This document shows, piece after piece, positions 9,841 to 17,878 of a DNA stretch of 23,695 nt. Below the pieces are notes generated by a model, which saw nothing but the letters and a program-made list of their open reading frames with translations, made no database searches and was not told the origin of the DNA. The stretch's first letter is position 1. Each line of letters starts with the position of its first letter. The translations under genes were made by a program, and so were the position numbers. The stretch comes from Larix sibirica (taxonomy: Eukaryota > Streptophyta > Pinopsida > Pinales > Pinaceae). The stretch is taken from contig NWUY0300037819.1 in assembly GCA_004151065.3 (NCBI GenBank), positions 8,287-31,981 of the forward strand. Direction: 5' to 3'.

Positions 9841-10938
9841 GGATTTCTAGTTTTTGGGATGAGAGCGAGGAAGGTGGCATTGAAGGAGGGGAGAATAGAG
9901 CCGGAGGTCCTGGAGGATTCAACCACCCGCCAGACATCCTCTTTGATGATGTCCCAGTAATTTTGGAAGAAGTCAATAGTGAAACCATCCGGTCCTGGGG
10001 CTTTGCCCGACTTCATATCCATGATCGCTGATTCCACTTCAGCTTGAGAGATAGGACTTTCTAGGTTGATATTTTTCTCCTCCATGATAAGATGGGGAAT
10101 GTGCTGCAGGATGCGTTGAGAGGCATGCGATCTGTCAGGAGTGGTGTCATTCAGGAGATTCTTGTAGAAGAGAACCAATTCCTACTTAATGTCTTCCTTA
10201 TTGAGAACCGTTTCTCCGGTGCTAGTGTTCAACCTGGTAATCCTGTTGGTTTTCCTGCGTTGAATCATTGCATTGTGGAAGAATTTGGTGTTTTTCTCCC
10301 CTTTGTTTATCCAATGAATTCTGGATTTTTTCCTCCAGAGGATTTCCTCCTGTTGATTTATGTTGTCCAGCTGGTTTTGTACCTCCTTATCATGATGTTT
10401 GAGCTCTTCTGTGTATCCCTGTTGGATGGATTGAGATTGGATACCTTCAAGTTCTCCTTCTAGCCTTTTTTTTTCCTCTAGTATGTTGCCGAAATCAGTT
10501 TTGTTCCAGTGCTTAAGCTGTTTTTTTATGAATTTTAGCTTTTGCTGAAAGCAAAACATAGTGGTTCCTTCGGTCCCATAAGAGGTGTGCCACCACTCCT
10601 TGATCTTATCCATCAAATTAGGGTGGGTGAGCCAAAATTGTTTGAATCTGAAGGGTCTGTGAGCATCAAGAGCATCCCATTCCAGGTGGAGGCAGACCGG
10701 CCGGTGATCAGAACCAGCTATGGGGAGGATTGAGCTAGAGAGGTTGACATGATTCTGTAGAAGGGAATTAGAGATGAGAAAGCAATCTAACCAAGAGGCC
10801 ACCTGGTTGTCTCCCCCTCTTCTGTTGTTCCAGGAATATATACCATTATTTGGCTCTAGATATGCCAGAGAATGATCGCGAATGAAGGCTTGAAAAGCCA
10901 GGATGTCTCTGTCCAGTGTATGAATTCCACCTTTTTTT
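9841..10938 (-). pseudogene. LINE-A ORF2 copy B: endonuclease end, linker and start of RT
   Basis: Minus-strand counterpart of 7253-8350. From 10938 down it has the endonuclease C-terminal half (ASWLDCFLIS, SDHRPV), the charged linker, a TAG at 10182-10184, and the first ~110 codons of RT up to SGKAPGPDGF and FLALIPKTRN, where it breaks off at the N. The predicted 206-residue segment 10182-10802 is identical to that of copy A. It is truncated and non-functional as assembled. Confidence 0.88.
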
Positions 10939-11392
10939 CATTAAGGGAAGTGATGATGTTGAAATCCCCTCCAATAATCCAGTGATTATTCAAAAGCAGC
11001 CTGTTGAGCCAGGAGAGATGGTTGAGAAAATGGGTTTTTTGTTCCCAAGAGTGGGGGCCATAGACATTCGTGATCACTCCCTTGTGAGTGGTTCCCAATA
11101 AGTGAAACCAACCGGAGAGAGTATGCTGGCTGGAAAATAAACCTTCCATACTAATGACATTGGGATCCCAAGCAATGGAGATGCCTCCCGCCACACCTTT
11201 GGCATCCACAGCTGCAATATCAACATTCTTCCAACATTTTTTGATGAATGAGTGGAGTTTGAGCTCCGTAGATTTTGTTTCTTGTAACATTAGGAGTGTA
11301 GGTTTTTCTTTGAGGATTTTGTTTTTTAGCATTCTTCTTTTGGAATCACTTTCGATTCCCCTGATGTTCCAGCTGATGAATTTTAGCTCCAT
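10932..11392 (-). pseudogene. LINE-A ORF2 copy B: N-terminal half of endonuclease
   Basis: Predicted protein identical to that of 8344-8804: MELKFISWNIRG, LMLQETKS, NVYGPH, GGDFN, then the same frameshift at the T7 run (10932-10938). The shared frameshift and shared stop show that the two copies separated after the element had already decayed, which again favours a very recent or artefactual duplication. Confidence 0.92.
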
Positions 11393-11394
11393 TA
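11390..11394 (-). promoter_or_regulatory. TAATG stop/start overlap of ORF1 and ORF2 (copy B)
   Basis: Same arrangement as at 8802-8806: TAA of ORF1 at 11392-11394 and the ORF2 ATG starting at 11392. Confidence 0.75.
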
Positions 11395-12902
11395 ATTCAC
11401 GGGTTGAAATATGGTGTCGATCTTGGCACTCTGGCCAGAGTCAATTAAGTGCTCCCCCAATTCTTGAATTAGCTGCTTATTGGGTTTTCTTCCTTTCTTC
11501 GGGATGGCATTTTTCCCCTTGGATATTTCTTTGCGCTTTAGCATGTTCAGTCCTAGTTGGTTGAGAGCAGAGGGAGATACCATTGCATCCGCCAGGGTTG
11601 GAAAGTGCTGCTGCAAAGCTAGGGAGTGCTAAGCTTCTTTAAACAGATCCATTTGGCACTGAGGGATACCATGGATGTCATTCTTCGACCAAGCTTCTTG
11701 TATGGCCTCCAGATCCAGTTCTCCTAACTCCATGTCATTTGGTTTAGCAGGGCCTCCTTCGGGGGGAGCCTGGATCTGCGAAAGCAAAACATCTTTGAAA
11801 TGGGGTCCTGGAAAGTGGAGGGGGGTGGGTTGGCATTGGGAACAGGGGTTTTAGAGAGGTCAGGAATTTGCTGGGTGAGGACAGAAAAGATATTGTGACA
11901 ATCAGGGTTGTTGGAAGTGCTAGGAACAATGGGTTTCTTCCTGGGTCTTCTGCGGTTGGTGGTTTTGGTGAAATCTTCCTTGTCCTTTCTACTTTAGGCA
12001 GGAGGAGGGGGGGTTTGGCATTAAGAGTACATTCTCAAAAAATATGGCCATGCTCATGGAATTTTCGACATCTGAAAGGAATATGCTCATAGTTTATCAA
12101 CTGGATCCATTCAGAGTCCTGGTAGGTGAGGCAGATCACTTTAGGGAGGGCAGCTGAGATGTCCATGTAGATGCAGATACGAGCATAGGAGGTGTAGTGA
12201 GAGGCTAAAGTGGCATCCGAAGCTTGAACAAAGGTTCCCAGGGTATTTCCTATACCAGCGAGGGTTTCCAGGTTCCTGTATTCTTGCGGAAGAGAATAAA
12301 ACCTTAGCCAAACAGGCACCACTTTAAAGTATTCTTTTTCTGGATTGAAGTGCTCTTTCCAGTTTCTCATGTATAAACCCGCAAAGTGCAGGAAGTACGG
12401 TCCTCCTTGGAATATTCTGTGCTTGTCTTCTAGGTTCTGGAAAATGAGAGTGAAGAAGCCTTTGGATCCCAGTTTCAGTTCACACTGGCCTTTTGGCTTC
12501 CAGGTGTTGGTGAGCCACCATATGGGATTTTTTTTCTTTTTCTGTTGGCCATAAGCCTATAAATTTGCAGATTATTGCATGGTCCTGCATGTATTGAATT
12601 TGTTGGCTAACAAGATTTGAGGTGACTTCATACCTAGGAATCTGTAGCGATTTTGGCTTGCATTTGTTGGTGTTTTTGGATTGCGCCGTATGTGTAGTTG
12701 GCACCTCCGGAGATGCGTTTGCAGGATTCAAAGCAGTCGTAGCAAGGTTAGAGCTTCCCTCTCCTCCTTTTCCTGAGTGAGATCCTGGATTCGCTAAAGT
12801 ATGAGTTGTACCCGTTAGGAGGAGGGGTCCAGAGGTTTGAGTACGACAGGAAATGATTTGACTGAAGGAGGGTTTAGAGAGACCTCCGCTGGAGGCCGCC
12901 AT
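11392..12902 (-). pseudogene. LINE-A ORF1: DUF4283-like / zinc-knuckle RNA-binding protein, broken
   Basis: ATG at 12902 in a good context (ctaccATGG) begins a Ser/Thr/Pro-rich N-terminus (MAASSGGLSKPSFSQ). A DUF4283-like region follows (ICKFIGLWP, WWLTNTW, GFFTLIFQN, IFQGGPYFLHF, VWLRFYSLP, YARICIYMD, YEHIPFRC). A 1 nt indel at the T8 run 12528-12535 (plus strand) shifts the frame within this region. The zinc knuckle reads CRKFHEHGHIF-stop-EC: the second Cys is Phe and the TGA at 12035-12037 probably replaces an Arg codon. The Pro-rich linker needs further frame changes, then a Lys-rich C-terminus ends at TAA 11392. In live LINEs ORF1p binds element RNA and forms the RNP with ORF2p. Original length is roughly 500 residues. 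Confidence 0.9.
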
Positions 12903-13000
12903 GGTAGTGACGATGGAAGAGTTGCAGGCGGCAAGGACTCAGTGTAGAAACCCTAGCAGAGCACCATGACACAATCTTTCCACAATCAATATTACAAAAT
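12903..13000 (-). promoter_or_regulatory. LINE-A 5' UTR / presumed internal promoter
   Basis: 98 bp between the TSD-defined 5' end and the ORF1 ATG. It contains the word ctagggttt on the sense strand (12948-12956), which resembles the plant telo-box. Internal promoter activity is expected for full-length LINEs but cannot be seen directly. Confidence 0.55.
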
Positions 13001-13015
13001 TGTTCAAAATAATTC
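13001..13015. repeat. Target-site duplication of LINE-A, 5' side
   Basis: Perfect 15 bp copy (tgttcaaaataattc) of 3048-3062, directly outside the 5' end of the element. It defines the full-length insertion. Confidence 0.9.
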
Positions 13016-13990
13016 ATTAGTAATCGAATATATTAATGATTCATGTATGTAATTGTCTTTATATAGTTTGAAATGAAATTTAAAATTATTAATTTTATTT
13101 AAAAATTAAAAAAAATATAAATAATAATAATTAATATATAATATTTAATTAAATTTAGTTAGAGTGGTTGAAAGGAATTATTGTTATTATCTTTACTTAG
13201 ATTAAAATCTCATATAAGTAATATGTTAAATTATTAATAAACATATTGTTTAATAATCTTAAATTCTATATTAACAAAACTGAGAAAAAGACTGGATTGA
13301 TTTTTTCAACTAAATTTTAATAATTAAGGAAATGATGAATAAATTGAATCCAAATTGTTTAATTCAAATAATTATTTACTTTTAAAATGTAAATGGAAAT
13401 AAAATTTTGATTTTGATTTTGAAATTTAAATGTGTATCATTCCCACAATGTTAATGTCAAAAACAAAAAGGTTGTTAAGCATTAATTGCTCAAAAATAAC
13501 ATATGATTTTGTTCAAGATTTTGCAATCTTTAACTTTTTGGATTTTTTTTATATTCTAAATTTATTATTTTTTGTTTTTAATTTTTCTATATTCTAATTT
13601 TTTTTTATGTTATATATATATTTTTAAAATTTTTAATGTTTTTATATTCTAAATTTAATTTTTTTTCTTGATGTTATATTTATATTTTTAATGTTTTTAT
13701 ATTCTAAATTTATTATTTTTTTATTATTATTTTTTTTTTAATTTTAATTTTTAAAATTAGTTAAGCATTATATTACTCTGAAAATAAAATGTACATAGTT
13801 TTAATTAATTGGTCTGCCACTATGTAAACCAAACCAATAAAAAAAACAATTTGTCAATAAAAACATATGTTGCAAGTTTTAGACCACCATTGTTTGGAAT
13901 CCTTATAACCATCAAAATGGCCTCTAAAGTTACCATACAATCCATCAAAACTAATATAACTACTATTTAGAAAATATAATCTAGCTATAA
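13016..13990. other. Very AT-rich noncoding DNA
   Basis: Dominated by A and T with many homopolymer runs. No open frame, RNA gene or transposon end was recognised. It includes a degenerate repeated stretch listed separately. Such DNA may act as matrix-attachment sequence, but nothing here proves it. Confidence 0.6.
13541..13745. repeat. Degenerate AT-rich short tandem repeats
   Basis: The phrase tatattctaaattta recurs at about 13550, 13643 and 13698, with gttatat- and tttttaatgttttta-type words between, giving an irregular repeat of roughly 45-95 bp. Low complexity makes the exact unit uncertain. Confidence 0.5.
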
Positions 13991-13997
13991 ACATAAC

Positions 13998-14871
13998 ATA
14001 GAAGTCGGTCATCATCATAAATTGATATGGTGGGAACCTCTAGTACTGGAGGAGCCTTGCTATTCTACCCAATTTGAGTCTTCTCCTTGAAGACCATGCC
14101 TGTAGTTTCCTTTGCCAACAAATTGATTCTTGCTCCCAACCCTATTATCGCCTTAGCAATAAGGTGAAGCTTAGCATCCATGTGACGAATTTGAGCTCGA
14201 ATCTTGTCCTAATGTAGCAGGATCTCTGTTCACTGCTCTAGAGTATCCATCAATGCCTTGTCTAATAGTGTCTTCATCTACCAGTATAGTATTTTTGTTA
14301 TCACTAGCTTGGTATCCCTTGTCCTCAAAGGACCCCCATATTTCACCCAATTCGCCATCTTCGTTTGAATCCCCCCCTCAACGAGTGCCTCCTTCTCTCC
14401 CCGAACTCACATTTATGCTTATGCAATTTCCTTCAAAGCGACCGACGAGATAACTCTATGGAAGACAACCCACTCTTCATCTTGTTCCCCATGAACGTGT
14501 GGCATGTGGGAGCAACCCCTCCCACTATTACCCCTCTTTCTATGCTTTACACTAACCATTATGCCTCGAAAATGCCCATAAGCAATGTTCCAAATCCTAA
14601 ATCCTTGTTCTTGGCAGAGCTTTGAAACATGTCCTCCACTTAACAGAGCCGCATCGCCTTCCACATTCTAGTTCTTGCAAATAGCACCATTCGAATCATT
14701 CGCTTGCTTGGAGCTTCTAGCCAACAACTCCACCAATCTAAAGCAGATAATTATAAAAGAATCAAGCACCATATCCCTCATAAACTTGCTTGAGGGTGTG
14801 ATCAAACCATTGCCTTCAGCATCAAACCAAGAACAAGTGCCATCATTTCCTCCACAACTCTTACTTCTCAC
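13998..14871 (-). pseudogene. Strongly decayed minus-strand coding relic, unknown
   Basis: Base composition rises above the AT-rich surroundings. On the minus strand one frame is open from about 14871 to 14668 and from 14664 to 14419, and after closely spaced stops again for about 70 codons to about 14200 (motifs EALVEGGDSNEDGELGEIW, DEDTIRQGIDGYSR). A second frame from 14255 down shows a helical stretch (DKIRAQIRHMDAKLHLIAKAI) with in-frame stops. A YGHFRG string near 14560 faintly recalls a zinc knuckle context. It could be a relic of a gag- or ORF1-like gene, but no family can be assigned. The plus-strand open frames here are antisense shadows. Confidence 0.3.
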
Positions 14872-15704
14872 GACCGTCTACGACCACCACCACTCCCCTC
14901 ATTCATGTTTGCTTGCATCATATAACTACGCCATCATCACTAGACTTACTTCCACCTGTATGGTGAGCCTATTATCAATGACTTCTATCCCCTCTACCTT
15001 GCCAACCATCACGTCCGTAGAGAGGGAGTGACAGTCAACCATCCCATCACTTCTCACTGGGAGATGAGTTATTAATTTAATTTTATTAATTAATATTATA
15101 AATATTTATTTTAAGAAATAGATTATAAGATTATATTATAAATGACAATTTATAAAATTATATTTTATAAATTTGTATAAAGGTTTGTAGAACTTGAGTG
15201 AGTCTAATCATAATGGTTAAGAACATGGTTTTTTTTTAAATGCCATATATAATTTTCTAGGAGGATATGATACACACATGTAAGTAAGTTGTTGTTTATG
15301 GATATTTATGTGTCATATACAAATATTGATCAATCTCAAATTAGAAAAATGATAAAAATATATTTAATTATTACAATTTTTTTATTTGATGGATATTGAA
15401 AAATATAACTTGAGAATTTAATAGTTTTATATAAATCCCTTGTCTAGAACTAAAAGATCTCATATATCAATTTAGTTTTTATTTAAATTATAATTTTAAA
15501 AATTATTTATTACTAATATTATAATTATAATGAAAAATAAAAATATTTAATTGTTATAATTTTTTTAATAAATATAAAAAAATAAAATGAAATTTGAAAA
15601 GAGAAAGTATATTTATATATCATCATTTTTATATTTAATAAACATGAATGAAAAATTAAATTTTAACACTTCAAGCCAAAGGAAAGGAGTTATGTGTGTT
15701 CATT
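14872..15704. other. Noncoding DNA, AT-rich from 15060
   Basis: 14872-15060 may still belong to the decayed relic. From 15060 the sequence is strongly AT-rich with no recognisable gene or repeat up to the TSD of LINE-C. Confidence 0.55.
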
Positions 15705-15721
15705 ATTGTTTTACTAGATAC
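15705..15721. repeat. Target-site duplication of LINE-C, 3' side
   Basis: The 17 bp attgttttactagatac is followed directly by the poly(T) of LINE-C. It matches 17747-17763 (attgttttattagatac) with one mismatch. Confidence 0.88.
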
Positions 15722-15907
15722 TTTTTTTTGTAAGTAAGAGAGGAACCTTGTATTACCTTAACAGAAAATAAAGTTACAGTACTATACATCGCTACCTGCC
15801 TTAAGGCCAAGTGAGGTGGAAAAAGAGGCTAACAGCCAAAAGAAGAACTTAGAATGAACAACTAAATAGGCAAAGAGAGACAGACATGGAAATAACAAAG
15901 AAGAGAA
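15722..15907 (-). other. LINE-C 3' UTR and poly(A) tail
   Basis: From the ORF1 stop (TGA 15908-15910) the sense strand runs through a CT-rich stretch to cttacttac followed by eight A. No ORF2 start or endonuclease motif (SWNxRG, QETK) occurs after ORF1, so the 3' UTR follows ORF1 directly. Confidence 0.8.
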
Positions 15908-17718
15908 TCAACGCCCTGAGATGGGCTGATTCTTCGATTTACCCTTTTTTCCTTGTTTTTTCTTTACTTGTATCCAGCCCCCTGACTCTGAGGGCACTAA
16001 GGCCAGTTGCATCGCGGCATTGGTCTCATGGTGAAGTTCCTTATCAGAGTCTGAAGAGGAAAAATCATGATTTATTTTATGCCCTTGTGGAGGGCCACTT
16101 TTCGTATCTTGGTCTTCTTGAAGATTCATGTTCACCTCGGGCGGAGGTGGAGTAGAACTCTACTCCTGGTTGGCTGCAAGTGTATCTTCCTCCAGCTGGT
16201 CACTTTGATCATATTCATCCTGCTGGGGCATCCCTAGATGCCAGCGTTTGGCTTTGTGAGCCTTCATAGTCCTGTGGTGTTGGGGATTCCTTTGCGAGCA
16301 AGCACTAAGGAGGTGTCCCGTTTGTTTGCATAACCGGCACATGAAGGCCTTGTTTTCATAGTCCAAGGGTTGAGACCAGGTGGAGCTGCCTATATTCAGG
16401 TTGATTTTGTCGAGAAGGCCTGAACTGATGTCAATGGAAACGCAAATGCGAGAAAAGGTGAAAAGAACCTGTGCTGAGCGAGTGTCATCAAAGGATAAGA
16501 AGCACCCCAGAGCGTTACCAATCCCTTCAAAGACCGACGGAGTCCAGAAATGGATTGGTAAGTTAGGCAGATGAACCTAGATGGGAACCTTCATCACTAC
16601 CATGGTTAAAGGGTTGAACTCCGGGAACCAGGGGGTTAAGAAGAGCCCTGCAGACCCCCAGAACCAAGGCCCCTCTCTCATAACAGTCAGAAGGTCTTCT
16701 TGACAATGAAAAATTACTAGAAAAAAACCTTTAGAACACAGCAAAACCTAAGGACTCCCGATCCAATTGGACACAATCCACCCGAGGAGATCTTTGGTTT
16801 TTGGCCATAACCCATTGAAACTGCAGATAAGGGTCAACTCCTTGAGCACGGTAATTTTCTTGTCGACTTCCGATTGAGAGATTTCCACCAAGGGAACAAA
16901 ATCGGTTTTGTCCATTATATAAACAGGGTGAGGAGTCTGGACTGGACCATGTGTTGGAGAGAGACTCACCCGCGTTGCCTCCTTGAAGGTCTTATGCTGA
17001 GAAGACAAGGGTTTGATGTTACCTCCTCATAGGCTTGCCACGATGGAAATGCAAGCATCCTTTGAGATTCCAAGGCTGAGGAAATACTGATGGTCGAAGA
17101 GTTGCCGCCCTACAAAAATAAGCCTCTGCTGACCAGGAGGGGTTCCTTCTACCTGATGAATCAATGATTTCAGTTCCAGAATAGAGAAAAGGTGGGTCAC
17201 TTGCAAGCAAAGAGATGGCCCCTTCAAAGATCTAACAAAAACGAAAATGGAGCAGGATCAAGAGGAAACCTGGTGGCTTTGTCTCATCTTGTGGTTGCTA
17301 TATCCGCAGAAACAGTCAAGTCAGAAAGAGATGGAGTTAAATAGAAATCACGATCAGCTTCCTTCGAGAACTCTGTCTACACAGGAGGTTGCAATAACCA
17401 AAGTGGCGATGGCTGGGTTGCAAGGAGCGCCAGCGAAAGGGATTCTTCTACTATGCAAGTCGCAGCTTTCAAACCCCTGTTAAGAACCAGAAGGGCCAGA
17501 GGAACATCTGTCTCAAGGGCTGGTTCCTCGCTCTCCATCCCAACTCTGTCGTCTCGGCAGAACCCGGCAAGGACCTGGGGTAGAACTCGATAAGGAGCAT
17601 GGGCCCAGGGAGGCATCTCAGGCGAAGGCTTTGGCTTCCCTATAGCGTCCAGATGGCCGAAAGGTCCAGCGGTGGCACAAAACTTCGCTAGGGTTTTTGA
17701 GGAGCTTTCCATTCCCAT
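15908..17718 (-). pseudogene. LINE-C ORF1: ubiquitin-like + DUF4283-like + CCHC protein, broken
   Basis: Start is MGMESSSK (ATG 17718) or MESSSK (ATG 17712), about 30 bp inside the TSD-defined 5' end. An N-terminal region of ~150 residues (TAG 17377-17379, then another stop) changes frame near 17250. From the ubiquitin-like domain (17248-17021) on, one frame continues to the end with only four nonsense codons: TGA 17027-17029, TAG 16748-16750, TAG 16577-16579 and TAG 16160-16162. This part holds the DUF4283-like region (LICSFNGLWP, GFFLVIFH, MREGPWFWG, VHLPNLPIHFW, RICVSIDIS), an intact CCHC knuckle CRLCKQTGHLLSAC, an acidic linker and a basic tail (QVKKKQGKKGKSKNQ) to TGA 15908. ORF1p would bind RNA. 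The TAG at 16577 stands where the family usually has Trp (VWV), so a G-to-A change is likely. Confidence 0.9.
17021..17248 (-). other. Ubiquitin-like domain inside LINE-C ORF1
   Basis: 76 codons align to plant/animal ubiquitin without a single gap. I count about 29 identities of 76, including F4 V5 L8 G10, L15 V17, I23 K27 I30, E34 G35 P37 P38, the block QQRLIF at 40-45, G47 Q49 L50 D52, I61 K63, V70, L73 and G75 G76. The hydrophobic patch L8/I44/V70 is kept. K6 and K48 are Arg, K11, K29 and K33 are lost, and K27 and K63 remain. Residue 74, Arg in ubiquitin, is TGA (17027-17029), most simply CGA to TGA. After GG the frame runs straight into the DUF4283-like part, so the end could have been a deubiquitinase cleavage site. 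That last point is inference. Confidence 0.9.
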
Positions 17719-17746
17719 TTCCAAAAAAGAAACTTGTTTCCCAGAT

Positions 17747-17763
17747 ATTGTTTTATTAGATAC
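17747..17763. repeat. Target-site duplication of LINE-C, 5' side
   Basis: attgttttattagatac, 16 of 17 bases equal to 15705-15721, directly beyond the 5' end of LINE-C. The next 18 bp (17764-17781) are host sequence separating it from the TSD of LINE-B. Confidence 0.88.
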
Positions 17764-17781
17764 TTGCAATGAATACAAGCA

Positions 17782-17800
17782 AGTAATAATTGTTTTATTT
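17782..17800. repeat. Target-site duplication of LINE-B, 3' side
   Basis: The 19 bp agtaataattgttttattt precedes the A-rich tail of the minus-strand LINE-B. It is repeated perfectly at 23658-23676. Confidence 0.88.
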
Positions 17801-17877
17801 TAGTTTTTTAGTAGGGAAAAGCATTTCATTAGGTAAACAAAGTATAACTAGCATACCCCTAAAGTGGGGGAAATGAA
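17801..17877 (-). other. LINE-B 3' UTR end and A-rich tail
   Basis: On the sense strand the element ends with ctttgtttacctaatgaaat-like sequence and ccctact before aaaaaacta and the TSD. It lies beyond the N at 17878, which cuts the RNase H frame, so some sequence between ORF2 and the 3' UTR may be missing. Confidence 0.7.
17810..17847. repeat. Direct terminal repeat of LINE-B, 3'-end copy
   Basis: 38 bp equal to 23600-23637 except for two bases (36/38), in the same orientation. It stands directly before the A-rich tail, so this is the expected 3' UTR end. Confidence 0.85.
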
Positions 17878-17878
17878 N
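17878..17878. other. Single ambiguous base in LINE-B RNase H
   Basis: N stands where the RNase H reading frame (ending HFKAF) abruptly stops resembling the family and passes into the 3' UTR. This may be an assembly join with lost sequence, as at 9840. Confidence 0.75.

Larger units (their letters stand above)
9851..12427. repeat. 2577 bp direct duplication, copy B
   Basis: Second copy, joined on its right side to the unique 5' part of LINE-A (12428-13000). Its first ~60 bp differ from copy A at about six places and encode the more canonical RT stretch FLALIPKTRN (copy A has FLTLIPKNSK). This edge may therefore come from another member of the family. Confidence 0.95.
3063..13000 (-). mobile_element. 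LINE-A: full-length but inactivated plant L1-type LINE
   Basis: The element runs on the minus strand from 13000 (5' end) to 3063 (3' end). It has a short 5' UTR, ORF1 (DUF4283-like region and zinc knuckle), ORF2 (endonuclease, RT, zinc-binding region, RNase H, long tail), a 3' UTR and a poly(A) tail, and is bounded by a perfect 15 bp TSD. As assembled it is 9938 bp. A 2588 bp offset duplication inside it (joint at 9840) is probably artefactual, so the real length would be about 7350 bp. Nonsense codons and two indels at homopolymers make it non-autonomous today. The RNase H at the ORF2 C-terminus is typical of plant L1 lineages. Confidence 0.93.
15722..17746 (-). mobile_element. LINE-C: ORF1-only L1-type element with a ubiquitin-like domain
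   Basis: A 2025 bp minus-strand insertion with all the hallmarks of LINE mobilisation: poly(A) at the 3' end (T8 at 15722-15729 on the plus strand) and a 17 bp TSD with one mismatch. It contains a 5' leader of about 30 bp, an ORF1 reading frame of about 600 codons and a 3' UTR of about 180 bp. No endonuclease, RT or RNase H sequence is present. It is therefore structurally comparable to the 'half-LINE' (HAL1) elements of mammals, which keep ORF1 and lose ORF2. It may be a single internally deleted copy or a distinct non-autonomous family; one copy cannot decide. Confidence 0.85.

Noticed and set aside
9447-10178. A 243-codon minus-strand frame joining RT to ORF1 sequence
   Set aside because: It crosses the N at the assembly joint; the two halves belong to different ORFs in the reverse of their normal order.
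12948-17696. Telo-box-like words (aaaccctag) near the 5' ends of LINE-A (12948-12956) and LINE-C (17688-17696)
   Set aside because: Opposite orientation relative to the element, and in LINE-C inside coding sequence; two short matches may be chance.
17377-17778. ORF1 start upstream at 17778
   Set aside because: The extra codons lie in the TSD and host DNA; the element starts at 17746, so the start must be 17718 or 17712.
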